DNA from: Mercenaria mercenaria
Taxonomy: Eukaryota; Mollusca; Bivalvia; Venerida; Veneridae
Reading direction: 5' to 3'
Length of the DNA stretch: 64,000 bases
Assembly (NCBI RefSeq): GCF_021730395.1
Contig: NC_069363.1
Location: forward strand, 50,463,001 to 50,527,000
Positions 11,865-24,085 of the stretch are shown here, in pieces. Within the stretch, counting starts at the first letter, position 1; every line of letters begins with the position of its first letter. Position numbers and translations under genes: made by a program. Below the pieces are notes generated by a model that was given only the letters and a program-made list of their open reading frames with translations, did no database searches and was not told the origin of the DNA.

Positions 11865-13223
11865 GCCGGTGTAATGAAGTATTTCGACCCCCATAGAATA
11901 ATGACCCCCGGTCATTATTCTATAGAAAAGTGACCCCCCGGTCATAGTATTATGACCTCCAGATCATAGTACTATGACTACCCCACGTGAAGTAAACTGA
12001 ACCTCACGAAGAATATTGACTCCCATTAAAAAACGACCCCGGTCATTTGGTCAAATTTAGTGATATCTCATGTATCTAAGGCCTAATTGCTGCATTTTAT
12101 GCCCCCACTCGGGGGAGGGGGCATATAGTTCTGCCCTTATCCGTCCGTCCGTCCTTCCGTTTGACCATTAGCCCCAGATACCATCACTTGACACAGACAT
12201 CAGAGCATTCCGCAACGGGAAAAAGGATTCTTTTTCTAGACTCTGTATCTTGATGTATACATTTTTTTCAGGAAAATAACAATTCACAATACGTTCACAA
12301 AACACACCAGTGTCAATAATCCCTGCAAACTTCGGTATGAAGTAATTCTTCAGAAGAAAACTGCACAAGAAACTGCTAGCATAGAACTTAGTATTAATAG
12401 AACTTGCAATACTTAGCAGTGGCAGTAAAGTACGGTAGCGGCAACAATAGAAAGTAGTAGTAGTAGTAGTAGTGGCAGTGGTAGTGGCAGTTGCAATAGT
12501 AGCAGCAGCAGCAGCAGCAGCAGCAGAGGAATAAGCGACAGCAACAACAGCAGCAGGAGAAGAAGAGGTAGATGTACAAGACGTATAAGTGGAAGCAGGT
12601 ATAGTAGTATCAGTAGTAGCAGTTGTAGTTACTGTAGTAGTAGTAGAAGTAGTAGTAGTAGTAGTAGAAGAAGAATAAGTACATGTAGTAATAGCAATAG
12701 AAGTAGCGGCACCAGTAATAATAGTACAATCAACATGTTAACTATTGGCAATGGAGGGTATTATAGTTGTAGATCTAGTAAAATTGTCCGTTAGGTTTGG
12801 TGGGAATCACTTTTTAATAGATATTATCGTCGAAAGTCTTTTTAGGAGCCGGTGTTTTACACGGAAAGAGTAACTTTTTTAAATAGAATAATGTCCGGGA
12901 ATCGATATTGTATGAGAGTTCGAATGTAGTAATTCGGCAGTGAGTATTTTACATGGAAGGCGTCACTTTTTCTATAGAATAATAACCGGGGTCGTTATTC
13001 TATGAGATTCGAAGGGAGTCATCTTTAGGGAGTCAGTATTTTACTTGGAGGGGGTCGTTATTCTATAGAGTTTTCAAAGGGAGTCAGTTCTTTATAAGGG
13101 GAGTCGATATTTTACAGGAAAGGAGTCACATTTTCTATAGAATAATGACCGGGTGTGTGTGTGTGTGTGGGGGGGGGGGGTGTTCGTTATTCTATGGGGG
13201 TCGAAATACTTCATTACACCGGC
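11865..13223. mobile_element. 1.36-kb inverted-terminal-repeat element, copy 1
   Basis: The element begins GCCGGTGTAATGAAG and ends CTTCATTACACCGGC. The inverted ends extend further through CGACCCCCATAGAATAA. Inside are a stretch of TGCCCCCACTCGGGGGAGG with GTCCGTCCGTCC, a trinucleotide tract of (TAG)n/(CAG)n (about 12450-12720), and several short palindromes built on TAGAATAATGACCGG. A second, nearly identical copy lies at 53614-54958. There is no transposase, so it is probably a non-autonomous DNA transposon. No clear target-site duplication was found. Reading frames inside it that look poly-Cys or poly-Leu come from the trinucleotide tract. Confidence 0.75.
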
Positions 13224-13754
13224 ACATTTTTATACAATCTTGCCAGACATACTTATGCTTTTGACAACACAGAAAATGACGTTCTTCAGCTTTTCCCGGA
13301 AGTAAAGAAAATGAAAGTACACAGGCTAAACTTGAAAATGAAAGTCGCATCTGCATTGGTCTATAGTCAGTGTTCACGCACAGGGGTCACCCCGTCTAAA
13401 TGTATGCACATGGACGTCTTCCATGTTTTTTCTTTTTGCTAATGGGGAGTCAATTTTCAAAATACCTTGGCTGTAGCACGAGAAGTCAGCTTTTCATCTA
13501 CGAAAAAATAGTTGCACAATCCTAAGAGGAAGGGTATTTTGAGATTTTCGGAACTTAGTCAAATCGTTCAAAAGGCCCTTTTTGATGTTGTCTAAAAGTG
13601 ACAGTATATGCCTTGGCTGTGAAATATTTCCGTACGTGAGAGCATTTCTGAAATACTTTCAAAATAAATTTCGTGTAATAAATGGTGATTCTATGGAAGC
13701 GTGAAAGGGCAATCACACGCTTATACGTTTTAATACGCTACGGCTATTGAAAGC

Positions 13755-14255
13755 ATAAACTGTTTTGTGACTGTTGTAATAAAATTTGAAGAAAGTAACA
13801 ACCTGTATCGCAACTGTTTTGTGACTGTTGTAATTTAGTTTTAAGGAATTAACAACTCATATAGACTGTTATGTGACTGGTGTGATTTAGTTTGAAGGAA
13901 TTAACAACTTTTATAAACTAATATGTGACTGCTGTAATTTCGTTTGAAGGAATTAACAACTTGTATAAACTGTTCCGTGCCTGTTGTAATTTAGTTTGAA
14001 GGAAGTAACAACTTGTATAAATTGTTATATGACTGTTTTCATTTAGTTTGAAGGAAGTGAAAACTTGTATAAACTGTTATGTGACTGTTGTAATTTAGTT
14101 TGAAGGAAGTGAAAACTTGTATAAACTGTTATGTGACTGTTTTCATTTAGTTTGAAGGAAGTAAAAACTTGGCTGTATAAACTGTTTTGTGACTGTTTTC
14201 GTTTAGTTTGAAGGAAGTGAAAACTTGTATAAACTGTTTTTTTGACATATTGAAA
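13755..14255 (+). repeat. Minisatellite of about 52-60 bp units (copy 1)
   Basis: Units are built from TTTTGTGACTGTTGTAA, TTTAGTTTGAAGGAAGT and AACTTGTATAAACTG, about nine in tandem. The same unit forms the longer arrays at 34755-35880 and 36505-37255 in copy 2. Apparent minus-strand proteins with YKFSLPSN- or FYFLQTN-like periodicity are translations of this array. Confidence 0.85.
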
Positions 14256-14979
14256 TTTAGATTGAAATAGCTTGTGAATGTTATTTTTGAGGTTTCTTTG
14301 AATTTTCATTGATACAAAGAAAGAACTTACACTTTAATTCCTTTAATGCTAATGATGTATTGGCAGCTAATTTATTCAAATCTAGAGTGTTGATTTAAAG
14401 TATATTAAATGCTTAAAATTCGCATTGTTATAATTTTGGTACGTAAAATATAGTCACGCGTGTTACTTGAGAGACAGTTCTAAAGTTTAATTTAGAATTA
14501 CGACTACGGATAATGTTGTCATTTCAAAAATTTAAAACCAAACAAATCAATGTTAATATTCCTAATTGTGCCTCTAAAGTGATGCGTTACAAAGTAATGT
14601 AAGTAGCAAATACAGCTTTCCTCAAACACTAAAATTAATCAGTAAAATAAATTTCGTTTTAAATGTTTCTCAAAGCTTAAATCTGGCATTTTTCATAACT
14701 GTAAAATCTGCATTGTGTCGTCTGAGACAAAAGCACTTTACTGTAATTGATACGTTTTTGTGTCTTTTTGCTGTGGACGATGCATGGCTCTTTGGTTGTG
14801 TTTGGGATGCTCTGTGCTTCTGTGAAATCTACCTTTATCTTTTACTTTTATATTCTATGGAATTTCGTAACGTAAAAGAATGGCTATAACTAATAAATGC
14901 ATTTTCAAAATCAATTGAAGTCATTGACATTTCACTACCAAGACATCTTATTCATAAATTTCATTTTTTTTTGTTTGTT
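14256..14979. other. Intergenic, no gene seen
   Basis: AT-rich sequence between the minisatellite and a TTAA-flanked element. I see no gene, RNA or structured repeat. Confidence 0.5.
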
Positions 14980-16496
14980 TTAAGGAGGTAGGTTACCTTT
15001 ATATTTGTATGTGCGCATGTCAAACCGGAAGCTAACGTGACGATTTACGACGATGTTTACGACAAACTAAATGTGTTTGTATATTCATTCTTCTGAAAAC
15101 AAATCATAGACCTGTCTTCGATCTGACGCTTTATGGTTTAATAATGCAGAAATAATGAATAAATTGCCGCAGAAACGCTTCAAAACAATGTTGCCTTAAA
15201 ATGACGTCATTGACGTCATGACGTTACGTGTCAGTTACCGCGCAAAATAAATAGCTTTTATCTTGGAAGTACGTAATTCTGTGCATTTTCTTTATTCAAA
15301 CTATTTTCAAATAACCATTATTTGCTGAAATATTTTTAGGAGTCTTTTGCTCTGAATAATAATCAATATTTTGCTTCTTTTATGTAGTTATATTGAAATG
15401 TTATGCGGAATGTAAGAAAATGGATGATGATAACCAATGTTATTTGGAATATAGTTGGGTGAGAGGTTACTTGTTACGGCCATTTTCAAATAAAAAATCT
15501 AGCAGTTCCATTTGTAATACCTATTTTTCAGGTTCCGTTGATATTTGTTACTTATATACTAAAACTAAGATCTAAAATTGTTCAAATTTCAGTAGAAAAT
15601 TGTGGTTTCTTGAATTGAATTGATGTTACCATGGAAACGAAGCCCGTGACCTATGTATCTAAATGTAAAATTCAAAAGCGCTGACACTAGTCTATTTAAG
15701 AAACACAGCTTCGGCTTTTTATTTTCATTTCAACAATATCCATGAGAATAATAGTAGCATGCTGAACGATTTTTCCACGAAAAATGCCAGACAAGTGGCA
15801 CTGCTGTAAGCATTCTAAGCTTAGAAATTTGTTTGAATAAATGCAGATAACACGAAAATATAACTTACGTTAGAAATAATATGTTTTAAAGCTACATCAA
15901 CTACAAAGATAATCTTATTCAATATTATTTTATAAGAAATTACGACAAAAAGCAAGATATAAGCCATTTTAAACGTCTCTGTTGCCATGGTTACTTTAAA
16001 CTTTAAGAAAAATAGGGTACCATGTATAGCGCTTAGTATGTTGCTAATAATATTACCCAAATATTCCATGTTGGTCATTAACAGAATGGCACTGAAGCGG
16101 TCGAAAACCCCTATTTTTATACATAATTGTTTAAAAATGAGAGAAAATGCGTTACCATGGAAACACGAGCCCCGCGACATATACATTTTAAGCTTATATT
16201 AGAAAGGTAACGTGCATACTAGTAAAATTATAGATTATGCGGACTTCTACGAATATCAATGAAACTAAAATACACTGAAAAGTGTTAAATATCCGTATTT
16301 TCCTTCTTCTTTCAATATGAAATACCTTTGGAGGGTCATTTTCTTCAAACCTGGATAAAAATTGAACTTGAAGGGACAGAGACAAACGAAACTGAGATTT
16401 TATCAGTTAAAACTTCATATTACACGAAATACAAAAAGATGCTGCGGTTCAACTAATTTGAAATTGAATTTGTAACAAGGTAACCTACCTCCTTAA
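14980..16496. mobile_element. TTAA-flanked inverted-repeat element, 1.5 kb
   Basis: The left end reads TTAAGGAGGTAGGTTACCTT (14980-14999) and the right end is its reverse complement finishing at 16496, with TTAA at both borders. TTAA is the target duplication of piggyBac-type transposons. The interior has no transposase. It carries overlapping CRE-like sites (ATGACGTCATTGACGTCATG, near 15201) and a repeated GTTACCATGGAAAC motif (about 15627 and 16151). It is missing from the corresponding interval of copy 2 (37256-37790). A related end, GGTAACTAACTCCTTAAC, lies near 16841. Confidence 0.7.
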
Positions 16497-17227
16497 CAAA
16501 TGACAAGAAGCAGTATTTTTAATTCATTTCCCGATTACAAATTGAAGCAAAAACACAATAATATGCGTGCTGTAGTTCTTCGTGTATGTATTCTGTAATT
16601 TCGATAGCTCAATTATTACAAGACGTGGTTTACTTTAAGTTATCATATTTATTCATTGCCATCAGTTTTGTACCATTTATATATGTGAAACATTTTTCAA
16701 CAAGTACATCTAAGACTTTTAAAAAAGATAAAAAAGTGGTCCGAGTGAAAAGTTTACGTAGGAGTGCAGCATTTTTATGGACATATTTCGATTGGTGATA
16801 GAATTTGCATTCAAAATACTTAAACTTTGCGGTTACCTAGTGGTAACTAACTCCTTAACTAAGCGACTTCTTGATTTCATCTTACGGGTAAAATGCTGGC
16901 GGACATACGGACGGAGAGAAGAAGGTGATGGCAAAACAGTATGCTAGTAGTTATTTAACAAGGCCATATACATAAATGCATTTAAAAAGCACACCACACA
17001 TTACGATAAGAAGTAAACAGTCTCATTTATGACAAGTTACTGACAACTACAAACTACTTTATAATGAAATTCGCACTGATTTTACATTGTCATGTCGTCA
17101 GTTTATCATTAGAAATATTTTTGAATCCACTCCTGATATCATTCTATGAAACAAAGATAAAGTTTTCAGATTTCAATAATAAACTTGTGTTAATTTACTT
17201 CCTGGCACATAACAATATTACGGTGTT

Positions 17228-17271
17228 CTGTTATGGCCATTCTTGGTTTCACTCCTTGGCCTTGTAAATTG
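17228..17271 (+). pseudogene. Possible signal-peptide exon lacking its ATG (copy 1)
   Basis: This stretch aligns with the candidate exon at 37980-38023. It keeps an open frame reading LLWPFLVSLLGLVN and the same splice donor context GTAAGGTGA, but the codon aligned with the ATG of copy 2 is CTG. About 190 bp upstream is also conserved between the copies. It may be a dead copy, use another start, or be no gene at all. Confidence 0.3.
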
Positions 17272-17283
17272 GTAAGGTGACAG

Positions 17284-19662
17284 TGCCAAGACGCGACGAT
17301 ACGATGCGATGGGTGATACTCCGATGCGAAAAGCGAAGAGAAGTTTATTTATTTACATATCTCCCCTATGTACGCATCATAAAACAAGGTATAAAATACA
17401 TTATAACACAACTAAATGTTCATCCATGAAATTAATTAATAATATAACAGACAAACACGTTAGATATAACTACACCTTATCGCAGTAAAACTTAATTCAT
17501 TGCAGAAAATACTTTGAAATTCAAAGCATTCCTAAACATAGAGGCACAGTGAACATCCGAAATCCTGAACTGTGAAGTTGAACTTTAACTTGCGAAGTGA
17601 CTAAAATGGTTAGTAACTGATGTTATATTTGTTATGATATTTGTTTCAAATTTTACACATACATCGTCCATGTCAATACAACTCATATCGATATCCTTAC
17701 CCATATCGAACATTTCTATTTTTCCAATAATCGCCCATCGCAAATTAATATAGAACAAATGTTACATAATTATAGCTGTTTTGGGGCGTTTTCTTACCAC
17801 ATGGTTTATGGGCCCACGCTAAATTTCGGAGATGGACGTATAAATTTACGGAAGATAACGATCTAAGCTACAAGGTTATCTGTTTTTCAAATAAGGCTTA
17901 TCAACAGTCGCATTTAGTAGCCTACAGATAGTTCGACATGCTGACCTTTATTGAATGAAACATTTCTTAATGGTCGGTTGTCAGAACATTCAATTAATAC
18001 ATGAACTTCTGTCATGTTTAGCCACAAGATTTTCATACGATCCCGTCTGCAGAAGGGTGCTACTCCACACTTTAATTCAGTTAAAGATGATCTATCTGTT
18101 ACATTTTATATGCTGGTAAGATTTCAGTCTGTCAGGGTTACTCGCACCTATCAAACTGACTATGTAGCTTTTGTTTGCACTCGAAAACACGGAAATCCAT
18201 ACATTATTCTCAGCAAAATCACAAGATTGTTTTAGATAAAAGGTTAGTTCATGTATTTTGCAAATTTTGCATTACAAAACTTATAGATCTAGTTTGATCC
18301 ATATTTCTAAATCTTTCCAGCTACGAATCTTTCACGGCCTAGTAGGGCCGCGTTATCAATATAACACTTTCGCGTCGTGATATCGTATTGTCGCAGTATC
18401 GCCCCCTTCAACATGAGGGCGAAATAATGATAGTATATTTATGATAAAACAGTTAGTTAAAGGAAATCTGTCTTATACTGAATATATTCATCTTGTTGAG
18501 GCTTACTCTATTGGTACTTATTCAAGGGAAACAATCGTTTTATTTTTTCTGCATGATGAAATGTTCATTTTCACGGTTCTAATAATTTACAATACCCAAG
18601 GACAGATATAATATAACAACTACCTAATGTCTTTAAATTTTTAAGCATCTTATTTAAAGCATTTAGCACTAATCCCGAACTGTATGAATTTAATAGTAGA
18701 ATAAGAAAGCAGGTAGGGATGTTGTGGTATATATTACCACCCCGATATATTTTCGCGATAATTCAGTAACAGATCCAAAGACTGTTTCTGCCAGTTATAC
18801 TTTCTAACTCACAAGAGGCGACGGTACGACATCACGATGGCCTCTACAGGTTTCCATAATTTGTTGTCGCGAAATTAACCCTGTTAAATGGTTTAAACCC
18901 AGTGTTGAATAGCATTAATGAATGCAAAAATCAACAAAGCAAACACAAAGCCCGGCTTCAGCCCACCATGTTGCTTCGCAAAGAACAACTTACCATGGCA
19001 TCTTAAAAAGGCCAAAGTTACACTTTTCAGAGTTACAATTATTTTTTTCTTTTCAAAATTAGCAATAATAGGGAACAAAGATTTGTCAAAATCTGTAACT
19101 TCCTTTAATGGTATGCTTTCGGCATATAAAAACCACCGGCGACTCCGGATGCATATAACATTTAGCTTTTATATCCCGACGTGGACTGACTCGACTCTAA
19201 TGTTTCCTGTTTGCTGTAAATACACCAAGTTCTAGTAATAATTTTTGTGCCCAATTACGAGTCCGATACCACAGTCTCTTTGTAGAAACTTATTAGGTTA
19301 CCTTAAGTTATGTGTATCTTTCGCATAATATCTCACTAATTTGTTTTCTTTAGAGCTATAAGATCATTAACACATAAAACCATACTTCTTGATAGATTTT
19401 AAATCTTTCAAAATTAATGCATTTTCACTACCTGTCATTGCTTAAAAACTCACTGTAATAGTCTTTAATGGATAGTTGTGGTATTAATTTGATTATTTGT
19501 GAAGAACACTGAAAATTTTTACACACCATGGATTTTACTATAAATAAGAAGAACAAATTTTTTTTTCATCTGCTTGTTAGATTTCTTAAATGCTTTTGGA
19601 CACTGCCTTCACTTATTTACAAATTGATTTAGTTCTAACCAGACAGCTTTGGTGTTATTTAA
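17284..19662. other. Between duplication copies, no certain gene
   Basis: Similarity to copy 2 stops at about 17283. GCGACGATACGATGCGA-like sequence near 17291 and a roughly inverted version near 18375 hint at an old element with weak inverted ends. On the minus strand GGATATAAAAGC (about 19170) resembles a TATA box, and CCATGGTAAGTTG near 18993 resembles a donor. Nothing recognisable is encoded between them. I see no firm gene. Confidence 0.35.
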
Positions 19663-20764
19663 CTATTGGGACACGATGAGGATGGGTATACCGGATATTA
19701 CCATTTTGTGATAGGGTATTTCCCGAAAACGTGATTGATTTTTGTCAACAAGGTAAATGAAAATCCAATTTACTACTCTATTTTACTACTATAGAAGAAC
19801 AAAAGATTTTATTCTTATGGGGAAAATTCTGAATCGTACGATTTAATATTTAAATATATGCAAAGAAAAAAATGTGCAAAATTTCAGTTTTCTATATGTT
19901 CAAAAGACGGAGAAATCGGTCATAAATGAACGTCGATGGTGTACTGTGTATTGAAAATATATGTACTGTGACTTGTATCACTTTTTACTGTACTGTGAAA
20001 CATTGACATTATCACTGGATTTTATAGAATAAATCTTACAAAATGTACATTATCGTTTCCTTTTAAAAGTACAAAACAGTTGTGTTTCTGGCCTTGCAGA
20101 TACGTAATGTTTTTACACAAATATTTATAACGTTTACTAACAATCGTAATTTATGTTATAAGCTTTCAATCAAAATTCCCATTCACAATAGTACTATGAT
20201 TGTACCATAAAATTTTATAGTATGCAATAATTAATGTTATGCTTGCCGGTTATGTATTTATTGTTTCGGCAGTTGATATAACATGAGTTATCTAAAAAAA
20301 AAAAACAAAAAAAAAAAAAAAAAAAAAAAACAGTTAAAGGTATCTTTATTAAATTTGGCATTGGAATATCACTAAAGTGTTATTCCCAATCTCTTGCAGA
20401 AAGCCCGTCCCTGCTAATAAATACTATATTGTGATATTTTTTCGTTGCAGATTCAACGTGTTTATGCGTGCTTATAGTAATCTGTTTGAATCGACGGTCG
20501 AGTTTTAAGCCATTAAATTGTATGTCATTTTGTTGAACACAACCCAAATGACGCTAAGTACCAAAACCGCAAAAAAGTAATTTACGTGATAAAACTAAAA
20601 ATATACAGAGAACAAAGCAGAAAAGGAACCCACACACAAAATGAACCCTTTTCAAAAGAAACCTCCACCTTTCTAACCTTCTAAAAGGATGTAAAGACAG
20701 AATTGATTTGGGCAAATTGTGTTATCAGAAGACTGAAACAGAAAAGATGGAAAAGTATAAATGA

Positions 20765-20845
20765 AAATTATGCAGGCTCGGTTTGGTTGAGTCTGTTAAT
20801 GGACGGCAGTGGAAATGCATGCTACAGTCATGCCCTCTAGCCCCG
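20765..20845 (+). repeat. Dispersed repeat containing the GACTCGG palindrome
   Basis: CAGGCTCGGTTTGGTTGAG and TCTGTTAATGGACGGCAG, then TGCCCTCTAGCCCC, follow the same order as the copies at 2640-2735 and 26965-27050. Confidence 0.5.
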
Positions 20846-21117
20846 GGTTAAACATACCTCAGCATTTACACATGCTACCAGTACCAAAATATAATTTCGA
20901 GACACCAAAAGATGTATTCATACGGCGGTGTACATGGGACCTTCAATAATATACAAAGCAAATCTATGGAAACGAGGTTTAAAAAGGTAACACTCCTACA
21001 CAGTCTTCGAAAGAATATGACAAAGTAGATGAATACATAGCCTTTAATCAGTTTGTTTGCCGAGGAAAGTTTCCTTAAAATGATATAGATTTTTCTGTTA
21101 TTTCTTGACGTGGCAAG

Positions 21118-21376
21118 ATGTTTTCCATCGACAACTTGGCTAATATGAGGTATAGTGAAAATGCTAGTTATTTCGAAGAACCGGCATCAAACTCTTCAGC
21201 GAAACGAACAATTATACAATTACTTGCACGACAGAGACGTCATTTCTGACGCTAAATTAAGAGACAAGAGAAAAGCAGACGAACACTTATTGACATTAAA
21301 TGAGGCAGCTAGTTACTGCATAAATGTGATGAGAGTAAATTACTCCCGCATAAAAGACTGGGCATTGATACTGTAG
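21118..21376 (+). other. Two small overlapping reading frames, unrecognised
   Basis: An ATG at 21118 opens 43 codons (to TGA at 21247) starting MFSIDNLANMRYSENASYF. A second frame, 21155-21376, gives 73 codons ending in RVNYSRIKDWALIL. The first begins with FSIDN, which matches the first five residues of the eh1 Groucho-binding motif (F-S-I-D-N-I-L) found near the N-termini of many homeobox proteins. No homeodomain follows in either frame and no exon signals are compelling. They lie in the interior of the long inverted repeat. Most likely these are chance frames or a relic. Confidence 0.2.
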
Positions 21377-22985
21377 TATTGAAATAGGTTCTATTGTGAT
21401 AGATTTATTTTACTAAACATTATTTGACAAGAAACATTTTAAAGCCACTTTTTACTTTGATAAGAACAAATAGTCATGTTCATTAAGATATTTATTAATC
21501 AAATTTGAAACGTAAATACAAATTGATAAAATAACAAACATCATAAACATTTTACATTCAACAGCGTGAATGCATGCATAAATTCGGAATGATCTTCAAC
21601 ATTTAGATAATTGTTATTGTTATTGTTCAAAGTTGATAACATTCTTACTTTGACATTAAATATACTATTTTGACCAACAGGGAAGTTGATCACATGAAAG
21701 TAATAACGAACTGTTTGCATAGAAATTACATATCTTGTAACTACATTGCACAAAATATATTTTAAACATAACACATGGGCACTGTTTCCTCCTACTTGTA
21801 AAACATATTGCTCAGTGCATAAGGCACCCCTTCCGTGTCGTATGATGCAAGTGGTGAGCTGATTACCTTTCAGAATCTGTAAAAGTACAATATATTTAAA
21901 GCAATTAAAATAACTTTGACTATATTATTTGTAAATACATATACCTGTCAGCTTTCTGGTACGTTGCACAAGAAATTGAATTTAGGGTTTTAGAAAATTT
22001 CAAATGAAACTAGAAGGTCTATGAAGTTCAAATGTTCTAGCTTAAATTAGTCTAAGGTTACTGAGGAGAAACCACGTTAAAAGTTCAAAGCCCCTGCGAC
22101 CTTGACCTTGGAACTATTGACACCAAAATCAATAGGTGTTATATATTGACCAAAGGCTTATGTCTCTATGAAGTTTAGGATTACATATTCTCATGTTTGT
22201 TCTTCTTATGAGGGGAGACCTTTTCCGCAGTTATTGTCATCATATCATCTGTTATATTATTATAAAACTTCACGAGTGTACTTGTGGCTGGGCCAGTACT
22301 TGGCAATGGCTTGTCTTTAGACAGTTTGCCTGAGTGACTATTGGCATGCAGCTGTAAGTGTAAGTTGTAATTTCAGTGTTCAAACTGGTGCTTGTTATTT
22401 TCATGTATGGTACTAAAGAATCTGTGGAGTCTAATGTCATCTTCACACAGAAAAAGACATTCCATTTTTCAATTAAGATAATTTGTGTAAATACCATTAC
22501 ATGCCTTGTTTATTTAATGACCATCAAAACTGAAAATATGCACGATTTTCAATACCAATACCCAGTACACGAAACTGCAATGCGCAGTTCAAACATTATT
22601 TTGAAAACTCAATACACAGTACACCGTCAACGCTTATTTATGACTGATTTCTCCGTCATTTGAACATTTAGAAAGCTGAAATTGTGCATATGTTTTTCTT
22701 TGTATGTAACTATATAAATCGTACGATTCAGAATGTTCCCCACAAATACGTTGTAGATGACTTTATCGGGAGAAATGTGTTCACGGCATGCATTTAAGAT
22801 TGGCTCATTTTACGCTTGTTAGAGCTTATACACAATATCTGGTTATTAAAAGTAATGCTTTTTTCTTCTATAGTAGTAAAATACAATAGTAAATCGGGGT
22901 TTTACTTACCTTGTTGACGAGAATTAATCACGTTTTCCAAAAATACCTTATCACTAAATGACAATATCCGGTGTACGCATCCTCA

Positions 22986-24045
22986 CCGTGGGGAAAGGAA
23001 ACCCACAATCATGCACCACAAATGTATCTCAGAATGTCAGTCTTGCAGCAAGTATAAGTCCGTAAGATATACAATAAAACAAGTTGAGATGCAAACATTT
23101 TAACCCTATCTGATACACCCTAAAATCGCCTGTATGTAAAAGCAGGCTTCGCGGAAGTGAGTAACTGACGCAACAAAACCCTTTCAATGTTGATACATAT
23201 TTTTCTAAAAACGAATTTAGCAGAAGAGGAAAGCAGGAACAATTTTTGGAAACAGTGTGATTGTAAAATATTTCTCCTGAAAAAAATCTAATTGTAGTAG
23301 GAATTGTAAGTCCTCAAGTTCAGGATGAAAGAAATTGAAATGTTCATATTTTGTGAAAATAATTCAGGAACTGTAAAAATTAAAGGCCATTTTCATGCCA
23401 GATGTACGCTTTATTTATACCTGACTGTAGATGGGGAATGTCTGCGGATGACTAAACTAATTTATACATTTCCAAGAATGTATCAAAACTGCTGGGTTAA
23501 ATAAAAGTGAAAATAAGTATTGCCTGAAAATAGAAATTAAAAATGTATTATTTCTTCTTTTGTAAGAGGTTGACAAGGTGCTCGAAGGATGAAGCACACA
23601 GTCACATGGGAATGTACATTCGAAATTATCCATTCTATGCAGATCAAGAAAGATACATAAGCAAATTATATAATGTTTAATTGTTATGTTAAGGAGCATT
23701 GGTTTCTCGATTTGTACAACACAAATCTCTAGCTAAGATGAACAGAAATTTAATGGCAGATACTTATTAAGTGAGTAAGATATCTGGATGGTATATTTAA
23801 GATTTCTTATCGGAGAAAACCAACAAAATCGAGGACCAGAAAGGTAGCCATTCGAAAAGTTCAGCTATTTATCTATGAAACTGAAATCGTAACATGTCGG
23901 AGTCCATAATCTATTGTCAAGAGCTTTTATCACTGCTCTTAACTAGATACAGCTTAGAGGTAACCTTAAAAGATACAGCCAGGTATATCACTTACATTTG
24001 CAACCTGCAAAAGGCAATCACTTACACCCTCAAACCTTAGCTAAC
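22986..24045. promoter_or_regulatory. Upstream region of paralog 2, no other gene
   Basis: AT-rich sequence without another gene. The last 120 bp before the ATG should contain the 5' untranslated region and promoter of paralog 2, with pyrimidine-rich and AC-rich stretches. No TATA box stands out at a convincing distance. Confidence 0.3.
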
Positions 24046-24085
24046 ATGGCGGCTAACAGGAATTATTATGCTAGAGACAACAGAG
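24046..24085 (+). CDS. Paralog 2, exon 1 (start exon)
   Basis: The first coding exon reads MAANRNYYARDNR plus the first base of a Gly codon, then the donor GTAAGA. The context CTAACATGG has A at -3 and G at +4, a good initiation context. The split codon G|GT joins exon 2 in phase 1, exactly as in paralog 3, and both paralogs have 40 coding nucleotides here. With exons 2 and 3 the total is 1221 nt, an uninterrupted frame of 406 codons plus stop, which supports the assignment. The exon is too short to stand out as a reading frame. There is no signal peptide. Confidence 0.75.

Larger units (their letters stand above)
1..17283 (+). repeat. Segmental duplication, copy 1 (carries paralog 1)
   Basis: This block is colinear with 24360-38033. 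Matching anchors are positions 71-120 with 24421-24475, 6596-6660 with 25617-25675, both large exons of paralogs 1 and 2, 9531-9778 with 32979-33237, 11212-11540 with 34255-34550, the minisatellite arrays, and 17040-17283 with 37790-38033. Similarity already reaches base 1, so the left edge of the duplication lies outside the window. Offsets vary between about 20.7 and 24.4 kb because each copy carries private insertions. Exon identity by eye is roughly 90 percent or more. The copy boundaries are estimates. Confidence 0.85.
19663..22985. mobile_element. Long inverted repeat, 3.3 kb overall
   Basis: About 300 bp at 19663-19966 matches the reverse complement of 22620-22985. Shared landmarks, in order from the outside, are GATGAGGATG versus GGTGAGGATG, ACCGGATATT, AAAACGTGATT, GTCAACAAGGTAA, TTTTACTACTATAGAAG and AATCGTACGATT. 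Arm identity by eye is roughly 75-80 percent, so the structure is old. The interior (about 2.6 kb) has no recognisable transposase. It contains an A-tract at 20294-20330 and the small overlapping reading frames at 21118-21376. It could be a non-autonomous DNA transposon with long terminal inverted repeats, or two opposed copies of one repeat. Confidence 0.6.

Noticed and set aside
12394-12579. Poly-Cys/Tyr reading frames on the minus strand (and at 54147-54492, including poly-Leu)
   Set aside because: They are translations of the (TAG)n/(CAG)n tract inside the 1.35-kb element, not genes.
18057-18116. Possible internal exon between TCTGCAG and CTGGTAAGA (KGATPHFNSVKDDLSVTF)
   Set aside because: Splice-like ends surround a plausible peptide, but the phase does not fit the candidate signal exon at 17228-17271 and there is no supporting copy in the other duplicate.
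18893-19235. Minus-strand gene start with TATAAAAG and a GTAAGT donor
   Set aside because: No convincing start codon and frame link the TATA-like site to the donor. The plus-strand frame over it is also unremarkable.
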